DNA of 64,000 nt from Sporanaerobacter acetigenes DSM 13106 (GCF_900130025.1 NZ_FQXR01000010.1:1-64000); one strand, 5' to 3'. Positions 1 through 9,387 are shown, numbered from the stretch's first letter. Made by a program: numbers and translations. Notes: generated by a model from the letters alone, not told the origin.

Positions 1-228
1 AATTTGATTATAATTGCAAAGAACTCTTGCAACAATGATTATACCCTTGTGAAATACAATATTAAAGACAATTCATTTAAAGAATTTGCAAATATAACTG
101 GTGACAAATTGTTTTACGATGAAGAATTAAATAAGGGATATATAAGTTTATCCCCTCCTATAGAAAATAGCAAAAGACATATTATATATTCTATAGATTT
201 AAGCAAATTAAAATTGAACACAAATTAA
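1..228 (+). CDS. 3' end of an unrecognised protein (partial)
   Basis: The frame is open from the first base of the window and stops at 226-228, so only the last 75 residues of a longer protein are visible. An internal TTG at base 4 has no ribosome binding site, so I treat the gene as running in from the left. The residues alternate between hydrophobic and polar (for example YTLVKYNIKDNSF and YISLSPPIENS), as in beta-strand repeats, but no family is recognisable. It converges on the PDZ protein gene with a shared terminator between them. Confidence 0.6.
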   Translation, partial: NLIIIAKNSCNNDYTLVKYNIKDNSFKEFANITGDKLFYDEELNKGYISLSPPIENSKRHIIYSIDLSKLKLNTN

Positions 229-256
229 GGGACTTATTTAAATAGTCCCTTTATTT
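227..256. terminator. Bidirectional intrinsic terminator
   Basis: AAGGGACT (227-234) pairs with AGTCCCTT (244-251), with AT-rich bases in the loop and a T-rich run to the right. It sits between two convergent genes and overlaps the end of the leftward PDZ gene, so it can end transcription from both sides. Confidence 0.75.
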
Positions 257-1370
257 TTATCCTTTTCAAAAGTCTTGACAATGGGCTCTTTACTTCCTCA
301 ACAACAAATGAGTAATCTGACTCTTTAGGAATAAACAATACATCTAAACTTTGTATACCCTCTCTATAGTCTTTATAATCTAAAGTAACTAATTTGCCCT
401 TTTCATTAAGTACATCTATCCATATATATTTTGGTGAAAAATAAAGCGCATTTAATATATCTTCTTTGCTTTGCACACCATTTCCATTTATAGATAATAT
501 TATGTCACCTGTTTTTAAACCCATTTTTTCTCCAACACCGTAAGGCATAGTATCTAACAATTTTAGACCTCTTTGGGAAGGTGTAAAAATGGCTTCTCCC
601 AATCTTTCTCTTTTCCTTCCCATTTGAATTATCATCTCATGAAATACTGGAGAAGCAATAGCTAATACATACAACATTTTGGAATATGATTTTGCAAGTT
701 CTGACAATACCAAAAGCAAGGCACTAAATATAAAAAGCATAGCAGCAGTTTCTTTGGTCTTGTCTTTTGGATACTTTGCCAAGGCAAAATCCCCATATCC
801 TAAAATAGCTACTACCGTCACAGGAAGAGGACTGCCTCCCTCTAGAAAAACTAAAAAAGGCACGGGCCAAAACCTATTCATATTAAATCCACCAACTATT
901 TCATTATCTTTCTCCATAAATATTGGGATTTTTCCATTGTGCCCATCTATAATGATGAGAAAAGCTTCTATCAAATGTAAAACAGCTACTATAGTCATAA
1001 CACTTATTATATTTATTTTTGGATATCCAAACAACAAACTGATAAGTGCTATTATCCCACCAGCATAAGAAAAGCAAATAAATCGTGGATGAATTAAAGA
1101 AAGTAAAATCGCTAAAGGCAATATATAAATAAAATCACTTGAATTAACTCTTGTTCCTAAAATCATAAATACAATGCTTCCAACTATTCCACCAAGTAGT
1201 CCCAATACAGTTGAAACAATAGCCTTTTTATATAAGGGCTCCCTATAGGAGCCCAATATCATCTTTTCCATTTTCCCTAATTTCTTATACTGAAAAATCA
1301 CAATGGCAACTACAATCCAATACACTGGTGATTTCAAAGAAGATAAAAGAGAATATAACAATTCAAACAT
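234..1370 (-). CDS. Multi-pass membrane protein with C-terminal PDZ domain
   Basis: This 378-residue protein has about seven to eight hydrophobic segments in residues 1-260 and then a PDZ domain (about 275-345) with the core GVGEKMGLKTGDIILSING. A PDZ domain behind a polytopic membrane part is the layout of the MinJ/YvjB-neighbourhood proteins that usually follow ctpA in Clostridia and Bacilli. MinJ links the Min system to the division site, but that role is not proven for this protein. The gene lies 30 bp downstream of the S41 protease gene and is probably co-transcribed with it. The start is supported by GGGGAG upstream of ATG at 1370. Confidence 0.8.
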   Translation of the reverse strand: MFELLYSLLSSLKSPVYWIVVAIVIFQYKKLGKMEKMILGSYREPLYKKAIVSTVLGLLGGIVGSIVFMILGTRVNSSDFIYILPLAILLSLIHPRFICFSYAGGIIALISLLFGYPKINIISVMTIVAVLHLIEAFLIIIDGHNGKIPIFMEKDNEIVGGFNMNRFWPVPFLVFLEGGSPLPVTVVAILGYGDFALAKYPKDKTKETAAMLFIFSALLLVLSELAKSYSKMLYVLAIASPVFHEMIIQMGRKRERLGEAIFTPSQRGLKLLDTMPYGVGEKMGLKTGDIILSINGNGVQSKEDILNALYFSPKYIWIDVLNEKGKLVTLDYKDYREGIQSLDVLFIPKESDYSFVVEEVKSPLSRLLKRIKIKGLFK

Positions 1371-1400
1371 CTACTACTCCCCTAATGAACATATTTATAT

Positions 1401-2627
1401 CTATTTAGCTATTTTAGCTTTCATCATTTCAATAGCTTTTTGAAGCTGAACATCTTGCTTTATGTTTTCAACACCAATCATTTCTACATCTTCTGGCAAT
1501 TCTATTATAACATCTGGAGTAATTCCTATGCCATGAATATTGGTCCCATTTGGTGTAAAATATTCTGAAACAGTAAGTTTATATCCTGAACCATCTGGAA
1601 GTTTTATAATCCTCTGTACTATACCTTTCCCAAAAGTCTTAGTTCCTATAAGCTCTCCCCTCTTTGTATCTTTAATTGCTCCAGCCAAAATCTCAGAGGC
1701 ACTGGCACTTCCTTCATTTACAAGTACAACCAAAGGCAAATCTGTTTTTTTCTTATCTGATTTCAAATACTCTCTTTCCCCATCTCTGGTCTCAGTATAT
1801 ACTATAGTTCCTTCTCCCAAAAATTCATCAGCTATATCTGCACATACATCCAACAATCCTCCTGGATTGTTCCTTAAATCCAATACAATTCCTTTTACAT
1901 TTTGTTTTTCTAAACTATTTAATTCACTCTTAAAATCTTTATAAGTCAAATCATCAAAAGAAGTTATCTTTATATACCCGATTTTATCCTCTAATACAGT
2001 AGACTTAACACTTTTTAATCTAATCTCTTCTCTCACAATTTTCATTTCTATTTCATTAGATTTTCCTTCTTTATCTTGTCTTAAGATAGTCAAACTTACT
2101 TCTGTACCTGGTTTTCCTTTCATGATTTTTACTGCTGCATCCATTTTATCAGCAGAAAATTCTTCTCCATTTACTTTTATTATCTTATCTCCAGTTTTTA
2201 TACCTGCTTTTTCACCCGGTGTATCCTCTATAGGAGAAACCACAGTGATCAAATTGTCCTCTCCTGGAGTTACAATAACACCAATTCCTCCATAAATGCC
2301 CTTTGTATGTTCCATAAAATCATTAAACTCTTCTTTGGTCATGTATAGAGAATAAGGATCCTTTAGTACCTCAAACATACCCTTTAGTTGACCATCTGTA
2401 AGGGTTTCATCGTCTACTTCTTTTAAGAAGTTTTTCTTTATAGATTCCTCTGCAGTCATAACCTTAGCATACTTTTTATAAAATGTATTTAGTTCATCAA
2501 ACTCGGATTTAGAAATAAGTACTTTGTTATTTAATGGGGTCGGTAATACATTTCCAACAACATATGTCATAATATTAGTTATAATGACAATTGTTACAAT
2601 AAGGGCAATATTCTTCTTTTTTGACAT
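1401..2627 (-). CDS. ctpA: S41-family carboxyl-terminal processing protease (CtpA/CtpB type)
   Basis: This is a secreted, membrane-anchored serine protease. Residues 7-26 form an N-terminal membrane anchor. A PDZ domain follows (about 95-180, with GIGVIVTPGEDNLITVVSPI). The S41 catalytic domain carries GSASASEILAGA near residue 307 (nucleophile Ser) and GTKTFGKG about 25 residues later (general-base Lys). CtpB of Bacillus cleaves SpoIVFA during sporulation, and related enzymes trim envelope proteins; the substrate here is unknown. I chose ATG at 2627 because GAGGTG lies six bases upstream; the frame could also open nine bases earlier. It follows the M23 hydrolase gene but is separated from it by a terminator. 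Confidence 0.9.
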   Translation of the reverse strand: MSKKKNIALIVTIVIITNIMTYVVGNVLPTPLNNKVLISKSEFDELNTFYKKYAKVMTAEESIKKNFLKEVDDETLTDGQLKGMFEVLKDPYSLYMTKEEFNDFMEHTKGIYGGIGVIVTPGEDNLITVVSPIEDTPGEKAGIKTGDKIIKVNGEEFSADKMDAAVKIMKGKPGTEVSLTILRQDKEGKSNEIEMKIVREEIRLKSVKSTVLEDKIGYIKITSFDDLTYKDFKSELNSLEKQNVKGIVLDLRNNPGGLLDVCADIADEFLGEGTIVYTETRDGEREYLKSDKKKTDLPLVVLVNEGSASASEILAGAIKDTKRGELIGTKTFGKGIVQRIIKLPDGSGYKLTVSEYFTPNGTNIHGIGITPDVIIELPEDVEMIGVENIKQDVQLQKAIEMMKAKIAK

Positions 2628-2707
2628 TATATTCACCTCAATTAATAAGCATTATGTAGTTTAGTTTATTAAAACTACTTTTACATTATACCATTAGCAA
2701 TAATACT

Positions 2708-2747
2708 TTTCAAAAAAAGAAAAAAAAGAGGGAAATTAATTTCCCCT
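2708..2747 (-). terminator. Terminator downstream of the M23 hydrolase gene
   Basis: The palindrome GGGAAATTAATTTCCC (2730-2745), extended by GAG/CTC, precedes a long run of T on the minus strand (2708-2727). It overlaps the end of the hydrolase gene and probably limits read-through into ctpA. Confidence 0.75.
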
Positions 2748-3878
2748 CAACCAAGGTATAGGATCTTGATAAGCTCCATTTTTTCTAACCTCAAAGTGAC
2801 AATGTGGCCCTGTTGAATATCCTGTACTTCCAGCTTTAGCTATAGTTTGCCCTCTAGAAACATCTGTACCCACGCCCACAGATATAGAAGAATTGTGTCC
2901 ATAAAGAGTCACTATGCCACCACCATGGTCAACCATGACAGCATTTCCATAACCTCCAAGCCATCCTGCAAAAATAACTGTACCATCAGCTGCAGCCACA
3001 ATACTTGTACCTGTTGGAGCTGGAATATCTATACCTGTATGTAATTTTTTCGTCTTAAATATTGGATGAATTCTATATCCAAAAGGCGAGCTAATTCTTG
3101 AATGTCCTGGTACTGGCCAACCCATTTTCCCACCTGAATAAGGACCAGCCTTTACTTGCAATGCCTTAATTTTAGATTCATATTCTTTTGCCTCTCTGAT
3201 TAATTCATCTTCCATCTTTTCCAATTGCTTTATATTTTTTTCTACATCCTTCATTCGGCCTTCTTTGCTTCTTGTAGCTACAATTAAATCATGCTTTTTA
3301 CTTTCTATTTTTCGCTTTGCAGTTTCTTGCGAAGCCCTTGCTACTTGCAATTCCCTTTCTTTGTCCTCTACAATTTGTCTTTGTTCTTTCATGTATTTAA
3401 GCAAATTTGTATCATGATCTACTATAGCTTGTACCATATCTTTTCTTGAAAGAAAATCTCTGATATTTGCAGAAGAGAGAAGTACTTCTAAATATCCGAT
3501 ATTTCCATTCTTGTACATAACTCTCAATCTAGAATTTAGTGTATCATTTTTTTCACCAATTTTTTCTTCTGCTTCCTTCAATTCTTTCTTAGTCTTTTCT
3601 ATATTGCCATTTATCTTTGCCAATTCATTTTCCACATCATTTAATTCTTTTCCAGTTTCAGATATTTTTCTATCTAATTCATCAATTTCTTTAGCTAAAT
3701 CAACTTGTTCTTTTTTTAAGTCCTTTTTTTCACCTTTTATTGTATCTTGTTTTTTTTCAGTTTCTTTAAGCTTTTTGTTCCAACTTTCAACAGTTCCCTT
3801 TTCAGCATAAGCCCCTGTAAATGCCCCTATGACTATAGCAAATAAAAGTAACAACGCAATGTTTCTTTTTCTTTTCAT
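2736..3878 (-). CDS. EnvC-like murein hydrolase/activator with M23 (LytM) domain
   Basis: This 380-residue protein has a signal peptide (about 1-25), a long Lys/Glu-rich coiled coil (about 30-245) and a C-terminal M23 peptidase domain. The zinc-site motifs are intact: HTGIDIPAPTGT (H-x3-D) and GPHCHFEV (H-x-H). It may therefore be a true endopeptidase rather than an inactive activator. In this family the coiled coil docks to the extracellular loop of FtsX, so FtsEX can gate peptidoglycan cleavage at division. The position directly downstream of ftsX fits that role. GAGGGGGA precedes the ATG at 3878. Confidence 0.9.
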   Translation of the reverse strand: MKRKRNIALLLLFAIVIGAFTGAYAEKGTVESWNKKLKETEKKQDTIKGEKKDLKKEQVDLAKEIDELDRKISETGKELNDVENELAKINGNIEKTKKELKEAEEKIGEKNDTLNSRLRVMYKNGNIGYLEVLLSSANIRDFLSRKDMVQAIVDHDTNLLKYMKEQRQIVEDKERELQVARASQETAKRKIESKKHDLIVATRSKEGRMKDVEKNIKQLEKMEDELIREAKEYESKIKALQVKAGPYSGGKMGWPVPGHSRISSPFGYRIHPIFKTKKLHTGIDIPAPTGTSIVAAADGTVIFAGWLGGYGNAVMVDHGGGIVTLYGHNSSISVGVGTDVSRGQTIAKAGSTGYSTGPHCHFEVRKNGAYQDPIPWLRGN

Positions 3879-3893
3879 CTCAAGTCCCCCTCT

Positions 3894-4790
3894 CTACGCA
3901 TTTAAAAACTTCTTTAATGATATTAAACTTCCTAGTGTTCCAATTCCAACTCCTATTGCCATAAACATGATAATTATATCATTTAAAAGTGCATGAGGTG
4001 CTACTAAATAAACTGTAAATATTACATACAATTTTTCATTTATGACTTTAAAAAGATATTCATATCCATAATTGACAATAAGAATTGATAGCCCCGCTCC
4101 CACAAGACCTAATATGATTCCCTCAATGACAAAAGGTCCCCTAATGTATCCATTGGTAGCTCCAACATATTTCATGATATTTATTTCTCTTTTTCTAGCT
4201 GTAACTGTAATCTTTATAGTATTTGAAATTATAAACACAGAAATAAACATCAAAATAGCTATAATGATCATTCCTCCGACTTTTATATAATTAGCTGCAG
4301 CAAGAAGTTTTTCAATGACATCTTTGTAATATTTTACTTCTTCTATTCCATCTATACCTTCCAATTTAGAAACTACATTGTCCGCATATTCTATGTCTTT
4401 TAATTTGACAATATATGAATTAGGTAGTGGATTTTCTTCAAGTCCCTCAAGTAGATAGGATTCCTCTCCCCAATCCTTCTTCATTATCTCTAAAGCTTCA
4501 TCTTTGGATTCAAAATACACATCTGTAACTCCTTCAGAAGATTTGAGCTTATCTTCTATTTCTGCCATCTTCTCACTTTCTACGTTATCTTCCAAATAAA
4601 TTTGTATTTCATCGAATTTGTTTTTAGTTTCAACTACTACATTGTTTATACTCAATATAATGATTAAAACCATTCCTAGTATGATAAGCACGGCTGTGAT
4701 AGAACCTACTGAAGCAAGCCCCATACCTCTATTTCTCCAAGAACCTTGAAATCCCTGCTTTACTATATTCTTAAATATCCTAAACTTCAT
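3894..4790 (-). CDS. ftsX: Cell-division permease-like protein FtsX
   Basis: This is about 298 residues with the FtsX layout: a first membrane segment near residues 20-45, an extracellular domain of about 120 residues, then three membrane segments (near 170-195, 220-245 and 265-290). The motif TVTARKREINIMKYVGATNGYI before the third segment is typical of the family. It partners FtsE in the membrane and controls peptidoglycan hydrolases outside the cell. I prefer ATG at 4790, nine bases after AAAGGTG; GTG and ATG codons lie slightly upstream. It overlaps the 3' end of ftsE by about 11 bp, so translation is probably coupled. Confidence 0.93.
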   Translation of the reverse strand: MKFRIFKNIVKQGFQGSWRNRGMGLASVGSITAVLIILGMVLIIILSINNVVVETKNKFDEIQIYLEDNVESEKMAEIEDKLKSSEGVTDVYFESKDEALEIMKKDWGEESYLLEGLEENPLPNSYIVKLKDIEYADNVVSKLEGIDGIEEVKYYKDVIEKLLAAANYIKVGGMIIIAILMFISVFIISNTIKITVTARKREINIMKYVGATNGYIRGPFVIEGIILGLVGAGLSILIVNYGYEYLFKVINEKLYVIFTVYLVAPHALLNDIIIMFMAIGVGIGTLGSLISLKKFLNA

Positions 4791-5469
4791 ACTCATACAC
4801 ACCTTTCTCTTCGTCTCTTACAACTCTTCCTCCTTCGATAGCTATGACTCTTCTTTTCATAGAATTTACTATATCCTTGGCATGAGTGGCCATAAGTACT
4901 GTAGTACCTCTTCTATTTATATCTTTAATTATTTTCATAATCTCCCACGCTGTATCTGGATCCAAATTTCCTGTAGGCTCGTCCGCTATTAAAACAGGTG
5001 GATTATTCACAATAGCTCTGGCTATAGCAACTCTCTGATGCTCTCCACCAGATAATTGGTCTGGATAACAATAAGCTTTTCCACTTAAATCCACCATACT
5101 TAAAACCATCGGCACTCTTCTTCTTATCTCCTTTGGATGAGAGCCTATGATTTCCATAGCAAAAGCTATATTTTCATATACAGTCTTGTTTGGAAGCAAT
5201 CTAAAATCTTGAAAAACAACTCCAATATTTCTCCTTATGTAAGGAACTTTTCTATTTTTAACCTTTGTTATATCCATATCATTTAATATGATAGTACCTG
5301 ATGTTGGGTCTATTTCTTTTAAAAGCAATTTAATTATAGTCGATTTTCCAGCACCACTTGGTCCAACAAGAAAAACAAATTCTCCTTTTTCTATAAACAT
5401 ATTTATATTGCTTAATGCTTTAGCACCATTATCTTCATATACTTTGGTTACATTGATAAATTTTATCAT
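4780..5469 (-). CDS. ftsE: Cell-division ATP-binding protein FtsE
   Basis: This is a 229-residue ABC ATPase, the usual length. It has Walker A GPSGAGKS, the FtsE-type segment VVFQDFRLLPNKTVYENI, signature LSGGEHQR and Walker B VLIADEPTGNLD. It acts at the cytoplasmic face with FtsX. It is the first gene of a minus-strand operon ftsE-ftsX-M23 hydrolase; the 187 bp upstream (5470-5656) are AT-rich and shared with a divergent gene. Confidence 0.95.
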   Translation of the reverse strand: MIKFINVTKVYEDNGAKALSNINMFIEKGEFVFLVGPSGAGKSTIIKLLLKEIDPTSGTIILNDMDITKVKNRKVPYIRRNIGVVFQDFRLLPNKTVYENIAFAMEIIGSHPKEIRRRVPMVLSMVDLSGKAYCYPDQLSGGEHQRVAIARAIVNNPPVLIADEPTGNLDPDTAWEIMKIIKDINRRGTTVLMATHAKDIVNSMKRRVIAIEGGRVVRDEEKGVYEYEV

Positions 5470-5655
5470 ATTTTTACCACCCTTATTATAAATCTACTAT
5501 ATAAATAATATACAATAACTTCTTCTACTAATTTATCATAAATCCTCTTATTTTTTACAAATTTTTTTCGTTATTTTTTGCCATATTCAATTATCTATTA
5601 TATTATTATATTATAATATAAATTGAACAATAAATAAACTATAAGAGGTGAGCTT

Positions 5656-6252
5656 ATGGATAAAAAAACTTTGAGAAAACAGTGTATAGAAAAGCGAAGT
5701 AGTCTTTCAAATATAGAAGTAGAAGAAATTAGTCACAATATAGCGATGAATTTATTTAAACTAGACATATATAAAAATAGTTCTTTCATCATGACTTATG
5801 TGGATTTTAACAAAGAAGTACGAACTGAAGAAATAATAAGGCATTCTATAGATATCGGGAAAAGAATTGGAATTCCCATCACAATAAAAGAAGAACGGAA
5901 ATTATTGATATCTGAATTGAAAGATTTTGATATAGAATTAGAGATAAGTACCTACAATATTTTAGCACCTAAAAGCGAATTTATAAGAAGAATTCATCCT
6001 TCTATCATAGATTTAGTTTTAGTTCCAGGAGCTGCTTTTGATAGAAATGGATATAGAATTGGCTATGGGGGCGGATATTATGATAGATTTTTACCTAATT
6101 TAAATAAAAAAGCTATCACAATAGGACTTGCATACAATTTACAATTGATAGATAATGTACCAAGGGGACATTATGATTTGCCAGTAGATTTTATCCTCAC
6201 AGAAAAAGAATTTATCAATTGTAAAACAAAAAATAGCGAAAAATTCTATTAA
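5656..6252 (+). CDS. 5-formyltetrahydrofolate cyclo-ligase
   Basis: This 198-residue enzyme converts 5-formyl-THF to 5,10-methenyl-THF using ATP, returning folate to one-carbon metabolism. It has the N-terminal basic segment KKTLRKQCIEKR (ATP site) and the C-terminal motif RIGYGGGYYDRFL that marks the family. AAGAGGTGAGC precedes ATG at 5656. It is divergent from ftsE. The next gene on the same strand starts 63 bp on and appears independent. Confidence 0.93.
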   Translation: MDKKTLRKQCIEKRSSLSNIEVEEISHNIAMNLFKLDIYKNSSFIMTYVDFNKEVRTEEIIRHSIDIGKRIGIPITIKEERKLLISELKDFDIELEISTYNILAPKSEFIRRIHPSIIDLVLVPGAAFDRNGYRIGYGGGYYDRFLPNLNKKAITIGLAYNLQLIDNVPRGHYDLPVDFILTEKEFINCKTKNSEKFY

Positions 6253-6314
6253 GCCCAAAAAGGTGGTATAATGTATAAGGAAATTTCTTTAATTCTATTT
6301 TAGGAGGAATTTAA

Positions 6315-7502
6315 ATGGTTAGAACAGTAGGTACTACAGCTAGAGGTATAAGAGCTCCTATCATTAAAGAAGGAGATGATATAGTAGATATTGTAGTGAA
6401 TTCAGTGCTAAATTCTGCAAAATGTGAAAACTATGAAATAAAAGATAGAGATGTAATAGGAATTACAGAATCTTTAGTAGCTAGAGCACAAGGAAACTAT
6501 GCTACTATAGATCAAATTGCCAAAGATATAAACAACAAATTTAAAGGGGACATAGGAATTATATTTCCAATACTAAGTAGAAATAGATTTTCTATCATTC
6601 TAAAAGCAATAGCAATGACAGAAAAGAAAATATATCTAGTACTTAATTATCCTTCTGATGAAGAAGGGAATTCTCTTATGGATATTGACAAAATGGATGA
6701 ACTGGGGCTAAACCCTTATACTGATGTGATAAGCGAAGAAAAATATAGAGAATTATTTGGAGAAGTAGTTGCTCATCCTTTCACAGGTGTCGACTATGTA
6801 CGCATGTACAAGGATTTAGCTGTAAATGACAATATTGAGATAATTCTTTCCAATGATCCAAGAACTATTTTACAATATACTGCTGAAGTATTGGTTGCCA
6901 ATATTCATGAAAGAAAGAGAACTAAAAGAATACTTAAAAATGCTGGTGCAAAAACAGTCTATGGACTAGATGATATATTAAGTACTTCTGTAGATGGCAG
7001 TGGATACAATCCAGAATATGGACTACTAGGGTCAAATTTATCTACAAATACAAGATTGAAATTGTTTCCTAAAGATTGTCAATATTATGTAGATGAAATT
7101 CAAAGAAAGATAAAAGAAGCCACAGGAAAACATGTAGAAGTAATGATATATGGAGATGGAGCCTTTAAGGATCCCGTGGGTAAAATATGGGAGCTTGCTG
7201 ACCCAGTAGTTTCACCAGGATATACTGATGGTCTAAGAGGCACTCCAAATGAGATAAAACTAAAATACCTTGCTGATACAGATCTGAAAAATCTTAGTGG
7301 AGAAGAAATGAAAGAAGCAATGAAAAATAAAATAAAAGAAAAAAATGAAAACCTTGTAGGAAAAGCTGAATCCTTAGGAACTACTCCAAGACAATTGACG
7401 GATTTGTTGGGAAGTTTATGTGATTTAACCAGTGGAAGTGGAGACAAAGGAACTCCTATAATACACATACAAGGATACTTCGACAATTATGCAACAGAGT
7501 AG
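6315..7502 (+). CDS. CofE-like (coenzyme F420-0:L-glutamate ligase family) protein
   Basis: This 395-residue protein has the CofE fold signatures, including the N-terminal TARGIRAPIIKEGDDIV region and a DGAFKDPVGKIWELADP segment. In F420 producers CofE adds glutamates to F420-0. Clostridia that lack the rest of the F420 pathway keep a lone, longer homologue of unknown substrate, and no other F420 gene is visible here. I therefore call only the family. AGGAGG precedes ATG at 6315. The stop codon lies inside the terminator stem. Confidence 0.75.
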   Translation: MVRTVGTTARGIRAPIIKEGDDIVDIVVNSVLNSAKCENYEIKDRDVIGITESLVARAQGNYATIDQIAKDINNKFKGDIGIIFPILSRNRFSIILKAIAMTEKKIYLVLNYPSDEEGNSLMDIDKMDELGLNPYTDVISEEKYRELFGEVVAHPFTGVDYVRMYKDLAVNDNIEIILSNDPRTILQYTAEVLVANIHERKRTKRILKNAGAKTVYGLDDILSTSVDGSGYNPEYGLLGSNLSTNTRLKLFPKDCQYYVDEIQRKIKEATGKHVEVMIYGDGAFKDPVGKIWELADPVVSPGYTDGLRGTPNEIKLKYLADTDLKNLSGEEMKEAMKNKIKEKNENLVGKAESLGTTPRQLTDLLGSLCDLTSGSGDKGTPIIHIQGYFDNYATE

Positions 7503-7520
7503 CCAAATGGCTACTCTGTT
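7493..7520. terminator. Bidirectional terminator between convergent genes
   Basis: AACAGAGTAGCC (7493 on) pairs with GGCTACTCTGTT (to 7520) in a near-perfect hairpin. T-rich sequence follows to the right and the rightward gene's stop codon is inside the left arm. Confidence 0.8.
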
Positions 7521-8610
7521 ATTTATTGTTTAATCCTTTTATTTCAAATTGTCTTTTAGTATATCTATCAAAAAGAGTTTTGACAACTGCTGCTACAGGA
7601 ACTGCAAATAGCATTCCCCATACTCCAAAGAATCCGCCACCTACCAAAATAGCTGTTATTATCCAGAAAGGTTTCATCCCAACTTGTATTCCAAGTATCT
7701 TAGGTCCTAAATACAATCCATCAAATTGTTGTAATGCAAATATAAATATGATAACCCAAAGTGCTTTTATAGGTCTATCAAACAATGTGATAACTCCTGC
7801 TGGTATCATTCCTATGAATGGGCCAAAATAAGGTATCATATTGATCACTCCAACTATAAGACTAATCAAAACTGCATAAGGTACTTTCATGATTATAAGC
7901 CCAATAAAACACAATACACCTATAATTGCTGAATCTATTATCTTACCTACAAAAAACTTTGAAAAAGCTTCTTTTATTTCATTTTGCACAGTTATGATAG
8001 ATTCTGCCCTTTCTTTTGAAAATAAAGCATAATTAAGTTTCTTAAATCCTTTTACAAATCCTTCTTTATCTTTCAATATATATATAGATATTATAGCTCC
8101 CAAAACAAAGTTTACAAACCCAGATGTAAAATTGATTATTTGAGTTAAAGTCTTGTTTAAAAGTGGTCCGATTCCTTCGCTAGCTTTAAGTATCAAATTA
8201 TCCAATGCCGATTGAATTTCTTCAACAATTCCATATTTATCAGCACCAGAGAATCGTGAAGGCAGAGTTTCAAGCCATCTTTGAGTTGTTCTCATATATC
8301 CAGGTAAATCTCTCGCTAAATTTTTGATACTATCTACAACAGTTGGAGTAATAACTATAAAAAACAAAGCTATTATTCCAAAAAATATCAAGTATACAAT
8401 GAGTATATTGACCCACCTTTTAGATTTATGCTTTTTCTCTATACTTACTAATAGTGAATTTAAAAAAAAGGCAATGACAAAAGCCCAAATAAAAGGTTTT
8501 AATATTTTATTTAATGTAGCTAAAAATTCATCACTGTTGACCAATTTAAAAAGAATAAATGCAATAACAAGTAAGAAAAATATTTTGCCATAATTATTTT
8601 TTTTGTCTAT
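7519..8610 (-). CDS. AI-2E family transporter (UPF0118); apparent ATA start
   Basis: This polytopic membrane protein belongs to the AI-2E/PerM family, with the typical C-terminal segment GPFIGMIPAGVITLF followed by a KPFWIITAILVGGGFFGVWG membrane stretch. Members export small molecules or ions; the substrate here is unknown. The first standard start codon in frame is TTG at 8544, but that would remove the first membrane helix (GKIFFLLVIAFILFK) and has no ribosome binding site. The frame stays open to a stop at 8617-8619. GGGAGTG is followed, seven bases later, by ATA at 8608-8610, exactly where ATG would be expected. I annotate from this ATA; see findings. Confidence 0.75.
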   Translation of the reverse strand: MDKKNNYGKIFFLLVIAFILFKLVNSDEFLATLNKILKPFIWAFVIAFFLNSLLVSIEKKHKSKRWVNILIVYLIFFGIIALFFIVITPTVVDSIKNLARDLPGYMRTTQRWLETLPSRFSGADKYGIVEEIQSALDNLILKASEGIGPLLNKTLTQIINFTSGFVNFVLGAIISIYILKDKEGFVKGFKKLNYALFSKERAESIITVQNEIKEAFSKFFVGKIIDSAIIGVLCFIGLIIMKVPYAVLISLIVGVINMIPYFGPFIGMIPAGVITLFDRPIKALWVIIFIFALQQFDGLYLGPKILGIQVGMKPFWIITAILVGGGFFGVWGMLFAVPVAAVVKTLFDRYTKRQFEIKGLNNK

Positions 8611-8676
8611 TTGTAATCACTCCCATTGGAATATTTGTTACTATATTCTATCATCTTTTACTTTCATAATAAAGAA

Positions 8677-9387
8677 TTAATTTAAAAACATCTCAAATAT
8701 TTTATGATTTACTTCTTCGTGAGCTTTTCTAAATTCAGGATGAATAAAATTTTCTATTGGATTGTTTGCAATATCTCCACAAATATCTACTCCTGAAACC
8801 TTTCCCAATCTATTGAAAAGTTTTAATTTGTTCAACAAATTGACCAATTCCATATTGCCTTGATCCCAATTAGTCTTCACATATTTTTCCGAAAGCACGT
8901 CTTTATCCACACTTATATAGAAATCTTTTCCCTTAATTTTTCTCATAAATTTTGTATTTATAGATTTATTTCCATCTTCTATATAATACATAAAAGGATA
9001 TCTCATATCATTGAAATAATATTTTTTATTGGCCCCAATCACAAGTATACCTGAAACCAAGTTTTCATCTATACACTGTCTTGCCCAAGAACCACATGTA
9101 ATAAACCCTTTTGGAGCCTTATTCATATCAAAATGATTGTCAAATAAAATCACAAAGGGTCTTATATTTAGTCTTTTTATGAGAAAATAAGTCAAATAGT
9201 GAAAATCCCCTGAACCCAAATAAGCTAAGCACTTTTCAGGCAGGGAATTCATAAACTGTTTTATAATCATTTCATTATCTAGCGAAAAATATTTTGGCCG
9301 AACATCATACTCCTTTAAGGCATCCACTATATCTACTATTTCAAAATGTGCCTCCTCATATCTACCTTTATTTTTCAGTATGATCAT
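8677..9387 (-). CDS. Arginase-fold (ureohydrolase-like) protein
   Basis: This is about 236 residues. It shows the metal-site pattern of the arginase/agmatinase superfamily: GSGDFHYL with His63, FDNHFDM with Asp83, His85 and Asp87, and YISVDKDVL with Asp161 and Asp163. It is shorter than true arginases (about 300) and lacks their substrate loops, so I do not assign arginase or agmatinase activity. The start is at 9387 because AGGAGG lies just upstream; an earlier in-frame ATG at 9405 would place that site inside the gene. It starts within about 15 bp of the end of the upstream Lon-type gene, suggesting co-transcription. Confidence 0.65.
   Translation of the reverse strand: MIILKNKGRYEEAHFEIVDIVDALKEYDVRPKYFSLDNEMIIKQFMNSLPEKCLAYLGSGDFHYLTYFLIKRLNIRPFVILFDNHFDMNKAPKGFITCGSWARQCIDENLVSGILVIGANKKYYFNDMRYPFMYYIEDGNKSINTKFMRKIKGKDFYISVDKDVLSEKYVKTNWDQGNMELVNLLNKLKLFNRLGKVSGVDICGDIANNPIENFIHPEFRKAHEEVNHKIFEMFLN

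Noticed and set aside
679-1068. 129-codon open frame on the plus strand
   Set aside because: It lies wholly antisense to the PDZ protein gene, has no ribosome binding site and shows no family features.
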